From Prevotella sp. (GTDB taxonomy: Bacteria; Bacteroidota; Bacteroidia; Bacteroidales; Bacteroidaceae), in contig JAFUAY010000045.1 in assembly GCA_017460515.1 (NCBI GenBank), forward strand, positions 1 to 47,454: 47,454 nt of DNA. The letters run 5' to 3'. The first letter of the stretch is position 1. Each line of letters begins with the position of its first letter. Made by a program: the position numbers and the translations under genes. Shown here in pieces: positions 45,421 to 47,454 of this stretch. The notes under the pieces were generated by a model, which did not search any database, was not told where the DNA came from, and was given only the letters and a program-made list of their open reading frames with translations.

Positions 45421-46839
45421 ATGAAAACAATTAAATATCTAATGATTGGTGCGCTGACATTCGGATTCAGCGCAATCGGTATGGCTCAGGAAGAGTCACC
45501 CGTTGAAGCTGTGAAGGCATTGGTGAAGAGCAATGATCCCGATGCTGAGAAGCAGATCAAGTCTATCTACAAGAAGAATAAGAAGAATGGTGAGGTAATA
45601 ACCGGAATCGCTCGTGTCTACTACGAAGAGAAGGATACGGCCAATGCCCGTTACTATGCTGAGCTGGCTACCAAGTTGAACTACGGTCCTGCCTATATCG
45701 TCCTGGGTGATATCGCTGCCCTGGCTGATGATGGTGGTGGCGCAGCCCGTATGTACGACCAGGCTGTCTACTTCGCTCCGAAGGATCCTTCTGCTTACTA
45801 TAAGTATGCAATGGTCTATCGTAAGGTCCATCTGGATGCCGCCATCGGTAAGCTCGATGACCTGGGCGTTCAGCGTCCCGACCTCGTTGAGAACGGACAG
45901 GTGAATATCCTCAAGGGTCGTATCTATGACCTTGCCAATAAGGTAGAGCAGGCTGCTGAGACCTACAACAAGGTGCCCCTCTCACAGATGGAGGACCGCG
46001 ACGTGGTGAGCGCTGCACGTGCCAACTATCTGCTCGGTAACTATGAGAAGAGTCAGGAAATCATCGATCATGGACTGAAAGGCTCACCTCGTAAGTTCAC
46101 CTACAACCAACTGGGCATGTTCAACCACACACAGCTGAAGAACTACGACAAGGCTCTTGAGTATGCTGACCGCATGATCAATCATTCTGACTCTGTGAAG
46201 ATGAATCCTGAGATCTATGGTGTGTATGCCAAGGCGCTGAACGGTGCCAAGAAGCATCAGGAGGCTATCGATGTCTATAAGAAGACCCTCGAACTGGAGT
46301 TTGACTCTCAGGACAAGAAGGCAGGTGTCATCAAGGACCTGGCTGATGCCTATAAGGGACTTGACGACTATGAGAATGCCGTGACCTACTACGACCTCTT
46401 CCTCAAGACCGTTTCTCGTGCCACACTTACCGACTATGCCGACCTGGGCCGCCTCTATGTTCAGTATGCCAATACCCTGGAGGGTGATGCCAAGATGGAG
46501 AAGCTGCAAAAGGCCGACCAGATCTATGCCGACCTGGCTGAGAAGAATGCCGATGCCAAGGAGTATTCATTGTTCTGGCGCGCTCGCGTAGGTACCATGA
46601 TGGACCCCGATGCCTCTCAGGGCAAGGCACAGCCTTTCTATGAGGAGCTCGTAAACATCATCAGCGAGAAAGCCGAGAAGGACAATGCCGACAAGGCTCG
46701 TCTGAAGGAAGGCGGTAACTTCCTCATGGTCTACTATCTGAAGATCAAGGACGATGTGCCCACATCAAAGCAGTTCGCTGAGAAGGTGATTGCCATCGAT
46801 CCGGAGAACGAGACTGCCAAGCAGATCCTCGCCCTGTAA
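45421..46839 (+). CDS. Secreted tetratricopeptide-repeat protein
   Basis: Periplasmic or surface TPR protein, 472 aa. The frame can start at TTG 45415, but the ATG two codons later (MKTIKYLMIGALTFGF, cleavage near GMAQ) is preferred. From about residue 45 to the end it is alpha-helical TPR repeats with patterns such as ARYYAELATKLNYGPAYI, ALEYADRMINHSDS and ENAVTYYDLFLKTV. TPR proteins scaffold complexes; its fixed place after the ExbBD-TonB-PstS genes suggests it works with them. Directly after the stop begins a 22-nt-register repeat array. Confidence 0.88.
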   Translation: MKTIKYLMIGALTFGFSAIGMAQEESPVEAVKALVKSNDPDAEKQIKSIYKKNKKNGEVITGIARVYYEEKDTANARYYAELATKLNYGPAYIVLGDIAALADDGGGAARMYDQAVYFAPKDPSAYYKYAMVYRKVHLDAAIGKLDDLGVQRPDLVENGQVNILKGRIYDLANKVEQAAETYNKVPLSQMEDRDVVSAARANYLLGNYEKSQEIIDHGLKGSPRKFTYNQLGMFNHTQLKNYDKALEYADRMINHSDSVKMNPEIYGVYAKALNGAKKHQEAIDVYKKTLELEFDSQDKKAGVIKDLADAYKGLDDYENAVTYYDLFLKTVSRATLTDYADLGRLYVQYANTLEGDAKMEKLQKADQIYADLAEKNADAKEYSLFWRARVGTMMDPDASQGKAQPFYEELVNIISEKAEKDNADKARLKEGGNFLMVYYLKIKDDVPTSKQFAEKVIAIDPENETAKQILAL

Positions 46840-46846
46840 CCCCCAC

Positions 46847-46863
46847 GTTTACATATTGTAAAC
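46847..46863 (+). other. Small perfect inverted repeat after the TPR gene
   Basis: GTTTAC / GTAAAC with a 5-base loop, seven bases beyond the TPR stop. It shows the same 6-5-6 geometry as some array cores. Confidence 0.6.
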
Positions 46864-46870
46864 AGCATAC

Positions 46871-46905
46871 TTAGCCCTCGTAATCCTGTTGATTGCGAGG
46901 GCTAA
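46871..46905 (+). terminator. Hairpin terminator candidate for the ExbB-TonB-TPR cluster
   Basis: TTAGCCCTCG at 46871-46880 pairs perfectly over 10 bp with CGAGGGCTAA at 46896-46905. Only CTCTATT follows rather than a T-run, so Rho-independent termination is uncertain. The arms belong to the 22-nt register of the array. Confidence 0.5.
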
Positions 46906-47223
46906 CTCTATTGATTACGAGTCGAAAGTCTATTGATTACATGCTGCAATCACTAAGCTTTTACGGTGTAATCACTAAGCAATTACGATGTAATCACTAA
47001 GCAATTACGATGTAATCACTAAGCAATTGAGTCGTAATCACTAAGTAATTGAGTCGTAATCACTAAGCAATTGCATCTGAGCGAAGCCTAATTTTGCTCA
47101 TAGCGTTCTTAGGTTTCGCCCTTAGCGTTCCTAGGCTTTGCTCCCAGAAAAGAGGTGATTGCGAAAAAGATGCTACCATATACCGTAACAGGGCTAAAAC
47201 GCCGATGTACAAAGGCTTTGAGG

Positions 47224-47265
47224 GACGGTAGGTGTTGTCATAACAGGTACCTGACACCTACCGTC
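47224..47265 (-). repeat. 42-bp element, copy 1 (inverted)
   Basis: Its reverse complement reads GACGGTAGGTGT, CAGGTACCTG, TTATGACAAC and an ACCTACCGTC end. The same order (TTACGACAACA in the last part) recurs on the plus strand at 47422-47454, cut by the window edge. Confidence 0.7.
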
Positions 47266-47278
47266 GGCCCCGTTTTTT
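47224..47278 (+). terminator. 12-bp stem hairpin with T-tract
   Basis: GACGGTAGGTGT at 47224-47235 pairs perfectly with ACACCTACCGTC at 47254-47265. The loop holds the palindrome CAGGTACCTG, and GGCCCCGTTTTTT follows. It looks like an intrinsic terminator but is also one end of an inverted element. Confidence 0.6.
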
Positions 47279-47411
47279 CCTATTCCATATTAGTCACAGC
47301 ATCAAGGTACAGCTGGGACAAGCCATGAAGGAACTGGGCTACGACCACACTATGCGCAGCAATGTTCCCTTCTACAAAATCATTCCTTTGAAGACAACCC
47401 AATCCGCCTGA
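47277..47411 (+). pseudogene. Short C-terminal coding remnant (possibly VapE/DUF3874-like)
   Basis: About 44 open codons ending in TGA at 47409-47411 read like a real protein tail: HSIKVQLGQAMKELGYDH followed by TMRSNVPFYKIIPLK. No start or upstream coding sequence exists; directly before it are the terminator-like hairpin and T-tract. The pattern recalls the C-terminal winged-helix-like end of virulence-associated E / DUF3874 primase-helicase proteins of Bacteroidales mobile elements, but that match is from memory and weak. It lies between inverted 42-bp elements. Confidence 0.4.
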
Positions 47412-47454
47412 CGGTAGGTGTGACGGTAGGTGTCAGGTACCTGTTACGACAACA
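47410..47454 (+). repeat. Tandem 12-mers plus 42-bp element, copy 2 (truncated by window)
   Basis: GACGGTAGGTGT occurs twice in tandem (47410-47421 and 47422-47433), followed by CAGGTACCTG and TTACGACAACA. The second 12-mer begins the truncated copy of the element inverted at 47224-47265. Confidence 0.75.

Larger units (their letters stand above)
46836..47143 (+). repeat. 22-nt-register repeat array downstream of the TPR gene
   Basis: Fourteen consecutive 22-base steps start at 46836, within the TPR stop codon. From 46946 six units are close copies: cores of the GTAATCACTAAGCAATT type with tails ACGAT, GAGTC or GCATC. Earlier units are degenerate but keep phase (GTAAC, GTAAAC, GTAATC starts, then two units with TCTATTGATTAC). 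After 47078 the sequence changes to GCGAAGCCTAATTTTGC, GCGTTCTTAGGTTTCGC and GCGTTCCTAGGCTTTGC, the last two matching cores of the array at 26.4 kb. Two identical adjacent units (46968 and 46990) indicate recent unit duplication. Confidence 0.8.
46840..47454. other. 615-bp terminal spacer, no intact gene
   Basis: Contains hairpins, the 22-nt array, a T-tract terminator-like hairpin, inverted 42-bp elements and a short coding remnant. The antisense 64-codon frame at 47063-47257 runs through the repeats and is not credible. Confidence 0.8.

Noticed and set aside
46946-47077. Possible CRISPR array in the regular 22-base repeats
   Set aside because: Units abut with no unique spacers, the repeats are shorter than usual and degenerate, and no cas genes are in the window.
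47063-47257. 64-codon minus-strand frame at the window end
   Set aside because: Composed of array units and hairpin arms, with no start context or protein-like sequence.

Overview
The window looks like chromosome from a member of the Bacteroidales, most likely Prevotellaceae (Prevotella/Segatella group). Several things point there: Bacteroidetes-type promoters (a -7 box TAnnTTTG, sometimes with a TTTG-like -33 box), BspA-type leucine-rich and InlB-type surface proteins with short basic C-terminal tails, an Oar-like TonB-dependent receptor, a single long LptF/LptG permease, and an ExbB-ExbD-ExbD-TonB-PstS-TPR cluster. No tRNA, rRNA, CRISPR array, transposase or integrase was seen.

Region 1 (1-13.3 kb, minus strand) is an operon of three very large exported proteins: a frameshifted BspA-like protein of about 1,625 residues, an intact 2,386-residue multidomain protein, and an InlB-repeat protein cut by the window edge. 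Region 2 (13.5-19.5 kb, minus) is a MacAB-TolC-like exporter operon: ATPase, two MacB/FtsX permeases, HlyD adaptor and TolC. Region 3 (19.6-22.8 kb, plus) holds hpt, adk, obgE and an M23 peptidase; adk carries an in-frame TAG at codon 131. Region 4 (22.9-26.2 kb, plus) is the Oar-like receptor.

Region 5 (26.7-33.4 kb, minus) is an RND tripartite efflux operon (adaptor, AcrB-like pump, outer membrane factor) with lpxA as its last gene. Region 6 (33.7-36.4 kb, minus) is another secreted protein. Region 7 (36.6-41.1 kb, plus) holds an LptF/G permease, ribBA and a class I aminotransferase. Region 8 (41.3-46.8 kb, plus) is the ExbB-ExbD-ExbD-TonB-PstS-like-TPR cluster, which would energise TonB-dependent uptake, including through the Oar-like receptor.

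The most unusual material is intergenic. Two spacers (26.4-26.6 kb and 46.8-47.15 kb) hold arrays kept in exact 22-nt register (7 and about 14 units). They share unit sequences and each lies on the sense strand downstream of a gene (lpxA and the TPR gene). The 26 kb spacer also places the same leader-plus-hairpin module downstream of both convergent genes. The last 230 bases hold an inverted 42-bp element flanking a short coding remnant. I recognise no named system in these arrays and offer them as the main candidates for something undescribed.
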